From assembly GCA_963725275.1 (NCBI GenBank), contig CAVRXS010000007.1, forward strand, positions 186,001-250,000: 64,000 bases of DNA, given 5' to 3'. The notes below the pieces were generated by a model that saw only the letters and a list, made by a program, of their open reading frames with translations, had not been told where the DNA came from and ran no database searches. Shown here piece by piece: positions 55,049-63,076 of the stretch. The position numbers were made by a program, and so were the translations under genes. The DNA is from Bog-756 sp963725275. GTDB lineage: Bacteria > Actinomycetota > Acidimicrobiia > Acidimicrobiales > RAAP-2. Positions within the stretch are counted from its first letter, which is position 1; each line of letters starts with the position of its first letter.

Positions 55049-55522
55049 ATGAGCACACCTGCCAGTCACGACTCCGGTGGATCGGCGGTCCGCCTGACCA
55101 CCGGGCTGCCGGAGACGGTGCTGCCGGAGGAGCCGGCCCAGATCCGTGCGTCCCTCGAGGCGGCGTTGGCCCAACCCGCCGAGCGCCGTCGCCATGCGGT
55201 CTCGGACGTGATCCGGTCAGAGCCCGCATCCATGGCGTCATGGGCGGCACTCGGCTCGCTCGCCCGTGACGACGTCGAGGCGTACGCCTGCTTCCGGGTC
55301 GGCTACCACCGGGGGCTCGACGCACTGCGCCGGGCCGGGTGGAAGGGGTCGGGACTGGTCCGCTGGGCCCACCCCTCCAACCGCGGGTTCCTGACCTGTC
55401 TCGACGGTCTCCGGTCCGCAGCGGGGGCGATCGGTGAGCACGCCGAAGAGGAGCGCTGCGCCCAGTTCCTGCGCCAGCTCGACCCCGACTGGACCCAGGA
55501 CTGGACCGGCTTCCCGGCCTGA
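55049..55522 (+). CDS. DUF3151 family protein
   Basis: 157-residue soluble actinobacterial protein. The signature ACFRVGYHRGLDALRRAGWKGSG followed by RWAHPSNRGFLTCLDGLRSAAGAIGE and EERCAQFLRQLDPDW identifies DUF3151. The start was taken at 55049, where a -10 hexamer lies 7 nt upstream. The function is unknown; helical composition suggests a small all-alpha fold. Its stop overlaps the ATG of the lipoprotein gene. Confidence 0.88.
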   Translation: MSTPASHDSGGSAVRLTTGLPETVLPEEPAQIRASLEAALAQPAERRRHAVSDVIRSEPASMASWAALGSLARDDVEAYACFRVGYHRGLDALRRAGWKGSGLVRWAHPSNRGFLTCLDGLRSAAGAIGEHAEEERCAQFLRQLDPDWTQDWTGFPA

Positions 55523-56073
55523 TGCCGGCCCACGGCCCGCGCTCGCCCCGGGCCGTCCCGTGGAAGGGTGCCCGAGGCGTGGGGCTACTGGTCCTCGGTG
55601 CCCTCCTCGTGACCGGCTGTGCCGGGCAGGAGCAGTCGGGCTCGCCGGCGGTTCGGATCACCACCTGGGTGCAGGGTGCCGGTGGCGGCTCGGCGATCGG
55701 CACCGTGGAGGTGGACAGTCGGAACATCGACCAGGCCCTCGCCCACCACGACGCCCCTGCCTCCATCCGGACCGTCTGCGCGTTGTTGACCAACGATGCC
55801 GAAACGGCCATCGGCAACCTGCCGACCCCGGACACCCTCCTGACCAACGAGCTCAACACCGCATTCGAGGACGCCGCTGCCGCCGGGGACGACTGCTACG
55901 CCGGTGCCGGCGGGAACGCGCGCCTGCTCGGGCGGTCCGCCTCGGAGCGGGTGAGGCTCGGACCCCTGCTGCTGACCGCGGTCGACCGGATCACCGAGCT
56001 GACCGGGCACACCCCGACCACCGCCACCACCGCGCCCCAGGCCGGTTCCGACGACCCGTTCTCGGGGAACTGA
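55522..56073 (+). CDS. Small putative lipoprotein
   Basis: 183-residue exported protein. A basic N-terminus, hydrophobic core and lipobox LLVTGC at about residue 28-33 mark a lipoprotein processed by LspA. The mature part begins AGQEQSGSPAVR and has two further cysteines that could pair, a DNA-free soluble domain with SIRTVCALLTNDAETAIGNLPTP, and a Thr/Pro/Ala-rich end. The family is not recognised. It overlaps the DUF3151 stop (TGATG). Confidence 0.75.
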   Translation: MPAHGPRSPRAVPWKGARGVGLLVLGALLVTGCAGQEQSGSPAVRITTWVQGAGGGSAIGTVEVDSRNIDQALAHHDAPASIRTVCALLTNDAETAIGNLPTPDTLLTNELNTAFEDAAAAGDDCYAGAGGNARLLGRSASERVRLGPLLLTAVDRITELTGHTPTTATTAPQAGSDDPFSGN

Positions 56074-56115
56074 TGCGCGGCCGGCGCTCGTCCTCGCCCT
56101 CGCTGCCCCGCGGTC

Positions 56116-56718
56116 ATGGTCGGCACTGAGGCGGCCGGTCCGATCCCCGCGGGTCGTGACCCGGCGGTGTACGACCGGCTGCGGCGGCGCGTGCTGTGGG
56201 CGATGCCCACCGGCTTGTTCGTCGTGGGGAGCCGGAGTGGGACACGGCGCAATCTGATGACCGCCAACTGGGTGATGCAGGTTGCGATCGCGCCGAAGCT
56301 GGTCGCGGTGGCCCTCGAGTCCGGCTCGGTCACACGCGCGCTCGTGGAGGGGAGCGGGTTCTTCTCCGTCAACCTCATCGACGTTCGCGACCGGGCCCTC
56401 GTGCGGCGATTCGTGAAGCCGGTGCGCGAGGTGGAGCTCGACGCCGACGGGGTTGCGGTCTCGCTGCAGGGGGAATCGGTGCACGAGGTGACCGGCGGTG
56501 TCCCCTGCCTGACCGCCGCGCTCGCCTGGTTGGCCTGCGAGGTCCGCGACGTGCGCTCCGCTGCGGGCGGCGAGCAGGAGGCGAGCCACGTGCTCGTCGT
56601 CGGGGAGGTGGTCGACGCGGGTGCCCAGGCGCCCGCACCCGGGGACGATGGCGGGGAGCCGACGGACGCCGGAGAAGCCCTCCGGATGGGGGACACCCGC
56701 ATGAGCTACGGCGGGTGA
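56116..56718 (+). CDS. Flavin reductase-like domain protein
   Basis: 200-residue protein of the FMN-binding split-barrel flavin reductase family. MPTGLFVVGSRSGTRRNLMTANWVMQVAIAPKLVAVAL and GSGFFSVNLIDVRDRALVRRF are typical FMN-contacting segments. It could supply reduced flavin to a monooxygenase or reduce a substrate itself; no partner is adjacent. An ATG-poor start region leaves GTG/ATG choices, and 56116 fits the domain. Confidence 0.85.
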   Translation: MVGTEAAGPIPAGRDPAVYDRLRRRVLWAMPTGLFVVGSRSGTRRNLMTANWVMQVAIAPKLVAVALESGSVTRALVEGSGFFSVNLIDVRDRALVRRFVKPVREVELDADGVAVSLQGESVHEVTGGVPCLTAALAWLACEVRDVRSAAGGEQEASHVLVVGEVVDAGAQAPAPGDDGGEPTDAGEALRMGDTRMSYGG

Positions 56719-56734
56719 GCGGTGTGGGTGCCGG

Positions 56735-56971
56735 TCAGGTTCCGGCCGGCCCACCTCCCGGTCTCAGGTCGATCCGGAAGACCAGGATGCCGTCCTCGAT
56801 CGAGGCGTCGGCGTCGCCCAGCATGGCGAAGTCCATGAAGTCGACCTGGGCCTGCTCCTTGAAACGCTGCCGCTCGGGCCCCTCGACCGGTGGGAGGCCC
56901 CTGGTGCGGACCGCCTCGGCCCGGGCCCGGAAGCGCTGCACCATGTCAGCGGGATCGAACTCGTCGGCCAC
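56735..56971 (-). CDS. Small conserved actinobacterial protein of unknown function
   Basis: 78-residue acidic protein beginning with ADEFDPADMVQRFRARAEAVR and containing PPVEGPERQRFKEQAQVDFMDFAMLGDA. This pattern is well kept in actinobacterial small hypotheticals, as far as I can recall. GTG 56971 was selected because TACAGT (56978-56983) ends 6 nt upstream on the minus strand, again leaderless. No membrane segment. Function unknown. Confidence 0.78.
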   Translation of the reverse strand: MADEFDPADMVQRFRARAEAVRTRGLPPVEGPERQRFKEQAQVDFMDFAMLGDADASIEDGILVFRIDLRPGGGPAGT

Positions 56972-57121
56972 GGAGCGACTGTAGCGGCCTGCCGCCGGAC
57001 CCATCGCCGCGCTCGCGACCTGGCGGCCTCCGCACTACACTGTCGTGATTGTGAACGGTGGTACCCGCCGCCGGAGGCGCGGGTATCAGGCCACCCATGG
57101 TGGGGCAAGGAGTTGTTTCCG

Positions 57122-57331
57122 TTGAAGAAGGGTCGCCATCGCCGCTTCGAGGAAGCGCGAAGCCTCAAACGGTCGGTCGCCACGGCCAGTAGGAGCTGCC
57201 CCGAGTGCGGAGCCGAGCCGGACGACGAGCACGCCTCGTGGTGCCTGGCCACCGAGGACGCCTACGACGACATCCTCGGCACCTCACCGCAGGACACGTC
57301 GGTGGTCGAGGACGACCCGCTGGCCGAGTAG
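57122..57331 (+). CDS. Small zinc-ribbon-like protein
   Basis: 69-residue protein with a basic N-terminus (KKGRHRRFEEARSLKRSV), the segment CPECGAEPDDEHASWC, which could hold a metal through CxxC plus one more cysteine, and an acidic C-terminus. The TTG at 57122 has AAGGAG 9 nt upstream; an in-frame TTG at 57113 lies too close to that site. A TACACT -10-like element near 57035 would give a leader of about 80 nt. Family not recognised. Confidence 0.6.
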   Translation: MKKGRHRRFEEARSLKRSVATASRSCPECGAEPDDEHASWCLATEDAYDDILGTSPQDTSVVEDDPLAE

Positions 57332-57352
57332 GTCCAGCGCCCCGGGGACCGG

Positions 57353-58102
57353 TCAGCGCCGCACGGTCGGATGGGGCAGCAGGGTGACCTGCGCCCTCGG
57401 CCCGGTGCGGTCGTCGAGATAGGCGGCGAGCCGCTTGTAGACCTTGGGTCCCGCCATCGTCTCGAGCTCGGTGCGCATGGTCTTGTAGACGGGCTCGTCT
57501 CCGGTGAATGCCGCCGGGTCCTCCGTGCACCACCAGTGGAACTCCTCTCCACCCTCTCCCCAGTGGCGCCGGTCCCATTGGCGGACCACCGAGGTGACTC
57601 GGCCGTCGGGGGCAGTCTCGTCCTCGCGCCGTAGCGGGAGCTGCCAGCAGACCTCGGGTTTGAACTCGACATGGCTCCTGCCCACGGCCTGGGCGGCCAG
57701 GTGCAGGGCGCAGCCCGGGCCGGCCGCGAAACCGGGACGGTTGAGGAAGATGCAGGCGCCGTCGACGAGCCGGGTGCCGAGGTCCCCGTCCGCGAGCTTC
57801 TTGACGACACCGCGCTGTCCTTTGGCGTGGAACTGCCAGAGCTCGGCCGGGAGATTCTTGGCGGCCTTCTCCACGGCGCGTGCATCCTTCTTCCCCGTGA
57901 AGTGGGCGCCGTACGAGCAGCAGCCCTGCGCCAGCTCGGGGGCCGGTCCGGTGAGCACCCCCTGGCACCCGCAGCCGAAGATGCAGGTCCACCCGCTCAC
58001 GAGGAAGGTCACATCGAAGAGCCAGGTCCGCTCCTCGTCGGGATCGTCGAAACTGACCCATTCGTGGGTCTCGGCGGGCACGTGCTTGTGGGGAGACGGC
58101 AC
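57353..58102 (-). CDS. Cysteine-rich conserved protein (possible metal or Fe-S binding)
   Basis: 249-residue soluble protein with many cysteines: CIFGCGCQGVL, GCCSYGAHF, DGACIFLNRP, GPGCALHL, EVCWQLPL and WWCTEDP. The arrangement resembles DUF3109/YkgJ-like proteins thought to bind zinc or an Fe-S cluster, but I cannot prove membership. The GTG at 58102 lies only 18 bp from the divergent Nfu-type gene, so the two share a control region, which fits a link to Fe-S metabolism. Confidence 0.72.
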   Translation of the reverse strand: MPSPHKHVPAETHEWVSFDDPDEERTWLFDVTFLVSGWTCIFGCGCQGVLTGPAPELAQGCCSYGAHFTGKKDARAVEKAAKNLPAELWQFHAKGQRGVVKKLADGDLGTRLVDGACIFLNRPGFAAGPGCALHLAAQAVGRSHVEFKPEVCWQLPLRREDETAPDGRVTSVVRQWDRRHWGEGGEEFHWWCTEDPAAFTGDEPVYKTMRTELETMAGPKVYKRLAAYLDDRTGPRAQVTLLPHPTVRR

Positions 58103-58113
58103 GCCCTTATGAT
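58086..58113 (+). promoter_or_regulatory. Promoter of the Nfu-type gene (leaderless)
   Basis: TTGTGG (58086-58091) and TATGAT (58108-58113), 16 bp apart. TATGAT ends 7 nt before the ATG at 58121. The -35 lies inside the divergent cysteine-rich gene. Confidence 0.6.
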
Positions 58114-58120
58114 GGCAGGC

Positions 58121-58777
58121 ATGAGTGACGACCGTGACCAGGGCGCAGCCGTACTGACCATCACCCCGGAAGCCCGGGCCACCGTGCTCGAGGTGCTCGC
58201 CAACGAGAGCGAGTCGGACACCCTCGCGCTCTGGCTCGAAGTCAGCGGGGAGAACAACGGCGCGTACACCTACGACATGTACTTCGAAGCCCTCGCGGAC
58301 GCAGCGGACGGTGACACCGTCCAGCGCAGGGACGACCTCCCGGTGGTGGTGCCCGCGGCCAGCGTCGAGCGGTTGCAGGGGTCGACACTCGACTGCGTGA
58401 CCGACGCCTCGGGCGAGAGCGGGCTGGTCATCGTCAATCCCAACACGCCGCCGGTCCCGACCCTCCAGGGCATGGCCTCGCTGCCCGAGGTCGACCTCTC
58501 CGACCCGCTCGCCCAGCGCGTGAACTCGGTCCTCGAGGAGCAGGTCAATCCCAGCATTGCCGCCCATGGGGGCCGCGCCGATCTGGTGGCGGTCGACGAC
58601 GCCTCCGTCTACCTCCGGCTGAGCGGCGGGTGCCAGGGGTGCGGTATGGCCAAGGCGACACTCGCCCAGGGCATCGAGGTGATCCTGCGAGAGGCGATCC
58701 CTGAGATCGTGCACATCGTCGACGTCACCGACCACGCAGACGGGACCAACCCCTACTACCAGCCCGCCCACAGCTGA
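58121..58777 (+). CDS. NfuA-like iron-sulfur cluster carrier
   Basis: 218-residue protein with an N-terminal A-type (HesB-like) domain lacking the usual cysteines (VLTITPEARATVLEVLANE, ALWLEVSGENNGAYTYDMYFE, VERLQGSTLDCV) and a C-terminal NifU domain (VEEQVNP-type EEQVNPSIAAHGGRADLV, with GGCQGCGMAKATLAQGIEVIL). The CxxC of the NifU domain binds a 4Fe-4S cluster between two subunits. The architecture is that of E. coli NfuA, which delivers clusters to targets such as lipoyl synthase. Confidence 0.92.
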   Translation: MSDDRDQGAAVLTITPEARATVLEVLANESESDTLALWLEVSGENNGAYTYDMYFEALADAADGDTVQRRDDLPVVVPAASVERLQGSTLDCVTDASGESGLVIVNPNTPPVPTLQGMASLPEVDLSDPLAQRVNSVLEEQVNPSIAAHGGRADLVAVDDASVYLRLSGGCQGCGMAKATLAQGIEVILREAIPEIVHIVDVTDHADGTNPYYQPAHS

Positions 58778-58872
58778 GTTAGGCATCGGGCCCCGCCCGG
58801 ACGGGGTGCTGATCGCCCGCAGTCGAGCGGCCATACCCGCCTGCCGATCGCCCGTCCGGTACCTTGCCGTGG

Positions 58873-59721
58873 GTGGACAGCATCCTCGTCGTCGGCGCCG
58901 CGGCGGCCGGTGCCGTGGGGGGCGCGGTGCTCGATCCCCTCGGCCAACGACTGGCGGAGCGTAGCCGGGCGGCCGAAGAGCGCCGCAGGGCCGAACGGGT
59001 CAAGCGCCGGGCCGAGGAGGACGCAGCACGACGGGCTGCCCCGGCCGAGGCCACGACCGGACCGGTGGCCGCGGTGCCGGCACCCGGCGAACCGCCCACT
59101 CCCGACCCCGGGACACGGGTCGACCCACCCCGTCGCCTGTTGCCGGAGGGCCCGTCGGTCATCCGGACCCTGGGCGCGGCGCTCGCGACCGCCGCCCTCT
59201 GCGGCGCGACCGCCGGTCGGTTCGGCCCGCATCTCCTGGTCCTTCCCTTCTGCGTGTTCTTCGCCATGCTGGTGACCGTCTCGGTGACCGATCTCTCGTA
59301 CCGGCTGGTACCGCGACACCTCGTCTACGGCGGGCTCCTCCTCATCGTCCCCCTGCTCGTCGTGGTGTCGGCCACCGACGGCACCTGGCACGACGTGGCC
59401 GGCAGTGCCATCGCCGGGGCAGTGGCCTTCGGTGTCTTCTTCTCGGTCTGGTTCCTCGTGCCGAGGGGGATGGGATTCGGGGACGTCCGCCTGGCGGGTG
59501 CCATCGGCATCACGGTCGGCTATCTCAGCCTGTTGCACGCCTATGTGGCCTTCCTGGCCGGCTTCCTGCTCGGGATGCTCTTCGGCATGGCGATGCTGGT
59601 CGGCTCCCCCTCCGGGCGCAAGACGCACATCCCATTCGCGCCCTCGCTCGCCGCCGGGGCGGTCATCGCGGTGTTCTGGGGTGGCGCACTGGCCCAGAAC
59701 CTCTTCCATGCGGGAGCATGA
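58873..59721 (+). CDS. Prepilin peptidase-like protein (A24 family) without N-terminal cysteine domain
   Basis: 282-residue membrane protein. A charged, low-complexity segment (residues about 25-95) follows a short hydrophobic N-terminus, then six to seven membrane helices. The two catalytic aspartates fit TDLSYRLVP and GMGFGDVRLAG (GxGD). The N-methylating, zinc-binding CxxC domain of PilD is absent. A GTG at 58873 is preceded by TACCTT ending 8 nt upstream; TTG 58864 is an alternative. No pilin genes are nearby. Confidence 0.85.
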   Translation: MDSILVVGAAAAGAVGGAVLDPLGQRLAERSRAAEERRRAERVKRRAEEDAARRAAPAEATTGPVAAVPAPGEPPTPDPGTRVDPPRRLLPEGPSVIRTLGAALATAALCGATAGRFGPHLLVLPFCVFFAMLVTVSVTDLSYRLVPRHLVYGGLLLIVPLLVVVSATDGTWHDVAGSAIAGAVAFGVFFSVWFLVPRGMGFGDVRLAGAIGITVGYLSLLHAYVAFLAGFLLGMLFGMAMLVGSPSGRKTHIPFAPSLAAGAVIAVFWGGALAQNLFHAGA

Positions 59722-59768
59722 GCGCTTCCGGTGGGCTCATGATCCCCGGTCAGTGCCGGTGAGCCCGG

Positions 59769-59794
59769 GCCCGCGGCCCGGCAGAGCCGCGGGC
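59769..59794. terminator. Perfect 9-bp inverted repeat before aroC, possible terminator
   Basis: GCCCGCGGC and GCCGCGGGC are separated by 8 nt, 48 nt after the preceding stop and upstream of the aroC -10. There is no T-run. It may end the prepilin-peptidase transcript or act on aroC transcription. Confidence 0.4.
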
Positions 59795-59803
59795 CGCCCC
59801 GAG

Positions 59804-59809
59804 TAGATT
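59804..59809 (+). promoter_or_regulatory. Putative -10 hexamer TAGATT of aroC (leaderless)
   Basis: TAGATT ends 7 nt before the ATG at 59817. The promoter would serve the aroC-K-B-Q operon and begin at the start codon. Confidence 0.5.
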
Positions 59810-59816
59810 TGCGCGG

Positions 59817-61046
59817 ATGCTGCGTTTCCTGACGGCCGGCGAGTCCCACGGGCGAGCACTGGTGGTGATCCTCGAGGGGATGCCGGCCGGTCTGTCGGTG
59901 ACCAAGGAGGACGTCCAGCTCGGGTTGGCGAGGCGCCGGCTCGGGTTCGGGAGGGGTCCGCGCATGCGCTTCGAGGCCGACGAGGTGACCCTGGTCGGCG
60001 GCATACGCCATGGACGGACCCTCGGCGGGCCGGTGGCCATCGAGATCGCCAACACCGAATGGCCCAAGTGGGAGGAGGAGATGTCGCCCGCACCCGGCCG
60101 TCCTTCCAAGGTGCTGACCCAGCCCCGCCCCGGACATGCCGACCTGTCCGGGATGCTCAAGTACGGGCTCGACGATGCCCGCGACGTCCTCGAACGCGCC
60201 TCGGCGCGGGAGACCGCGGCGCGGGTGGCGGCCGGGACGGTGGCCAAGCTGTTGCTGGGTCAGATCGGGATCGAGGTACTGAGCCACGTCGTCCAGATGG
60301 GACCCGAGCGGGCCGACCCGGGGCCACTCCCGGTGATGGAGGACCTGGCCCGCATCGACGAGTCCGAGGTGCGTTGTGCCGACCCGGAGGCAGCAGCGCG
60401 GATGGTCGCCGCGGTCAAGGCGGCGGCGAAGGCCGGTGACTCGCTCGGTGGGGTGGTGGAGGTCGTCGCCCACGGGGTCCCGGTCGGCCTCGGGAGCCAT
60501 GTCCAGTGGGATCGGCGGATCGACGGGTTGCTGGCCCAGGCGCTCATGAGCATCCAGGCGGTCAAGGCGGTCGAGATCGGGGAGGGATCCGAGCTCGCCG
60601 GCCTGCGCGGCTCGGTGGCACACGACGCCATCCGGATGGCCGGTCCCGCGTCGGACCAGGCCGAGGAGTCGGCTGCGCGTCTCGGAGGCGGCTACGTGCG
60701 GGACACCCACCATGCCGGTGGGATCGAGGGGGGGATCACCACCGGATCCCCGGTGGTCGCCCGGGTGGCCATGAAGCCACTGGCCACGCTCAACCGCCCG
60801 GTGCTCGGCACGGTGGACGTCGCGACCGGCGAGTCGACCGTCTCGTTCAAGGAGCGCACCGACGTGACAGCGGTCCCCGCCATGGGCGTCGTCGCCGAGA
60901 CGATGGTCGCGCTGGTGCTGGCCTCCGAGGCGCTGCGCAAGTTCGGGGGCGACTCGGTCGCGGAGTTCCGTCGCAACCGGAACGGCTACCTCGGGACGCT
61001 CGGCGCGACGCCCTCCGCGGCGGGCGCGGCCGCGGTCGATGGCTGA
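59817..61046 (+). CDS. aroC: Chorismate synthase AroC
   Basis: FMN-dependent enzyme making chorismate from EPSP, the last shikimate step. MLRFLTAGESHGRALVVILEGMPAG begins the protein and holds the conserved histidine. RPGHADLSGMLKY, DVLERASARETAARVAAG, HHAGGIEGGITTGSPVVARVAMKP and FKERTDVTAVPAMGVVAE are family blocks. Length is 409 residues. It heads a tight operon: aroK overlaps its end by 8 nt. Chorismate also feeds the men genes upstream. Confidence 0.97.
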   Translation: MLRFLTAGESHGRALVVILEGMPAGLSVTKEDVQLGLARRRLGFGRGPRMRFEADEVTLVGGIRHGRTLGGPVAIEIANTEWPKWEEEMSPAPGRPSKVLTQPRPGHADLSGMLKYGLDDARDVLERASARETAARVAAGTVAKLLLGQIGIEVLSHVVQMGPERADPGPLPVMEDLARIDESEVRCADPEAAARMVAAVKAAAKAGDSLGGVVEVVAHGVPVGLGSHVQWDRRIDGLLAQALMSIQAVKAVEIGEGSELAGLRGSVAHDAIRMAGPASDQAEESAARLGGGYVRDTHHAGGIEGGITTGSPVVARVAMKPLATLNRPVLGTVDVATGESTVSFKERTDVTAVPAMGVVAETMVALVLASEALRKFGGDSVAEFRRNRNGYLGTLGATPSAAGAAAVDG

Positions 61047-61563
61047 CCACGTGATCCTGGTGGGGATGATGGGGGCCGGCAAGACGACCGTCGGGCGCCG
61101 GGTCGCGGAGCGTCTCGGGCGGGCGTATCTCGACTCCGATGCCGAGGTGGAGGCGGCCACCGGGTCGACCGTGCCAGAGCTCTTCGACACCCGGGGCGAG
61201 GCCGCCTTCCGGATCGAGGAGTCCCGGGTGCTGGCGGAGGCCCTCGCACGCACCGACCCGGTGGTGGTATCGGCGGCCGGGGGGACGGTCCTCTCCGAGG
61301 AGAACCGCCGGCTGCTCAAGCGCTCGGGCCGCGTGGTGTGGCTCCGTGCCGAGCCCTCCACCCTTTCCGCCAGGGTCGGGGACGGCACGGGGCGCCCCCT
61401 GCTGGGTGGCGATCCGGCGACCGCCCTCGCGGCGCTCGACGAGGTGCGCCGCCCGTTCTACGCGGAGGTGGCCGACGTGGTGGTCGATGTCGACGGCCTG
61501 CCCACTGGCGAGGTGGTCGACCGGGTGCTGGCCGCGGCCCGCGGCGTCGGGCGGACCTCGTGA
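61039..61563 (+). CDS. aroK: Shikimate kinase AroK
   Basis: Phosphorylates shikimate at O3. The Walker A motif is VGMMGAGKTTVGR, with shikimate-binding DSDAEVEAATG and TRGEAAFRIEE and the AAGGTVLS loop. The lid arginine lies in GRPLLGGDP. Length is 174 residues. The ATG overlaps aroC and the stop overlaps the aroB ATG (TGATG). Confidence 0.96.
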   Translation: MADHVILVGMMGAGKTTVGRRVAERLGRAYLDSDAEVEAATGSTVPELFDTRGEAAFRIEESRVLAEALARTDPVVVSAAGGTVLSEENRRLLKRSGRVVWLRAEPSTLSARVGDGTGRPLLGGDPATALAALDEVRRPFYAEVADVVVDVDGLPTGEVVDRVLAAARGVGRTS

Positions 61564-62627
61564 TGCGGGTCGTCCCGGTCGAGCTCGGCGAGCGGCGCTA
61601 CGACGTGCTGGTGGGCGATGGGGTCCGTCACGAGCTGGCCCGGGTGGTGGCCGCGACCGTGCCCGGGGCCGGGCGTGCCGCGATCGTGACCCAGGAGCGG
61701 ATCGGCGTCGCGGTCGACCCCGGGCTCCCGGGCGAGGTGTTCACCGTGCCCGACGGTGAGCAGGCGAAGTCGATGGCCGTGGTCGAGGAGCTGTGTCGTG
61801 GCTTCGCGCGCTCCGGCCTCAGCCGGGCAGACGTGGTGGTCGCGGTGGGCGGTGGGGTGGTCACCGACACAGCGGGGTTCGCGGCGGCCTCCTTCCACCG
61901 CGGCACCGCCTACGTGACGGTGGCCACGTCGCTCCTGGCACAGGTCGATGCGGCCATCGGCGGCAAGACCGGCGTCAATCTCCCGGAGGGCAAGAACCTG
62001 GTGGGCGCCTTCTGGCAGCCGAGCGCCGTGCTCTGTGACACCGGCGTCCTCGCCGGCCTTCCGCCGCGTGAGTGGGCCTCAGGGCGCGGCGAGGTGGCCA
62101 AGTACGCGTTGCTCGGTATCGAATCGGCCACGGGCGGACCCCCTGCGCCGGACCTCGAGCTCGAGGAGCAGGTGGCCCGCTGCGTCGCGATCAAGGCAGC
62201 GGTGGTGAGCGCGGACGAGCGCGAGGGGGACCGCCGGATGCTGCTCAACTACGGGCACACCCTGGCCCACGCACTCGAGGCCGCGTCGTTCGGAGGGGAG
62301 GGCGCCGCGCTCGGTCACGGCGAGGCCGTGGCGGTGGGGTTGGTCTACGCGGCGCTGCTCGCCCGGCGCCTGGGTCGGATCGACGACGCAGCGGTCGACC
62401 GTCACCGCCAGGTGGTCTCGGCCTTCGACCTGGCGACCGCACTGCCCACCGGGGTACGAGCCGAGGAGTTGCTCCGGTTCATGGCCCGGGACAAGAAGTC
62501 CAGGGGCGATCTCACCTTCGTCCTCGACGGTCCCCGGGGGGTCGAGGTCGTCCGAGGCGTCGACCGGGACGACGTGATGGCTACCCTTGCGGAAATGGAG
62601 CATCGGGAGACGGGCGCTCCGGCGTGA
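61563..62627 (+). CDS. aroB: 3-Dehydroquinate synthase AroB
   Basis: NAD and zinc enzyme making dehydroquinate from DAHP. PDGEQAKSMAVVEEL, VVAVGGGVVTDTAGFAAASFHRG and TSLLAQVDAAIGGKTGVNLPEGKNLVGAFWQPSAVLCD are hallmarks, with metal ligands in LNYGHTLAHALEA and LGHGEAVAVGLVYA. ARDKKSRGDLTFVL is the phosphate-binding end. Length is 354 residues. It overlaps aroK and aroQ. Confidence 0.97.
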   Translation: MRVVPVELGERRYDVLVGDGVRHELARVVAATVPGAGRAAIVTQERIGVAVDPGLPGEVFTVPDGEQAKSMAVVEELCRGFARSGLSRADVVVAVGGGVVTDTAGFAAASFHRGTAYVTVATSLLAQVDAAIGGKTGVNLPEGKNLVGAFWQPSAVLCDTGVLAGLPPREWASGRGEVAKYALLGIESATGGPPAPDLELEEQVARCVAIKAAVVSADEREGDRRMLLNYGHTLAHALEAASFGGEGAALGHGEAVAVGLVYAALLARRLGRIDDAAVDRHRQVVSAFDLATALPTGVRAEELLRFMARDKKSRGDLTFVLDGPRGVEVVRGVDRDDVMATLAEMEHRETGAPA

Positions 62628-63076
62628 GCGCACGTGGGCGGGTGCTGCTCCTCTCCGGGCCGAACCTGAATCTGCTGGGCGACCGCGAGCCCGGGATCTA
62701 CGGCATCGAGACCCTCGACGAGCACGTCGCTGCAGCCCGGGCCGCGGCCGAGGGCCTCGGGTTCGAGCTCGAGCACGTCCAGTCCAATCACGAAGGCGAC
62801 CTCATCGGTGCCGTCCAGGGTGCGCGCGGCTCCTCGGTGGCCATCATCGTCAACGCGGGGGCGTTGACCCACACCTCGTGGTCGCTGCACGATGCACTGG
62901 CCGCCTTCGATGGGGTCGTGGTCGAGCTCCACCTCTCCAATCCGGCTGCGCGGGAGCCGTTCCGCCACACGTCGACGGTCGCTCCGGTCGCCGACGGCTC
63001 CATCGCCGGATTCGGCGGTCTCGGCTATCCGTTGGCCGTCGAGGCGGTGGCGCGGATCCTCGACGGGCGGTCGTGA
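62624..63076 (+). CDS. aroQ: 3-Dehydroquinate dehydratase, type II
   Basis: Small dodecameric enzyme dehydrating dehydroquinate. LLLSGPNLNLLGDREPGIYG holds the catalytic tyrosine, QSNHEGDLIGAVQ and INAGALTHTS-type VNAGALTHTSWSLHDAL the substrate-binding residues, and VVELHLSNPAAREPFRHTS the catalytic histidine region. Length is 150 residues. The GTG overlaps the aroB stop. aroE and aroA are not in the window. Confidence 0.96.
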   Translation: MSARGRVLLLSGPNLNLLGDREPGIYGIETLDEHVAAARAAAEGLGFELEHVQSNHEGDLIGAVQGARGSSVAIIVNAGALTHTSWSLHDALAAFDGVVVELHLSNPAAREPFRHTSTVAPVADGSIAGFGGLGYPLAVEAVARILDGRS

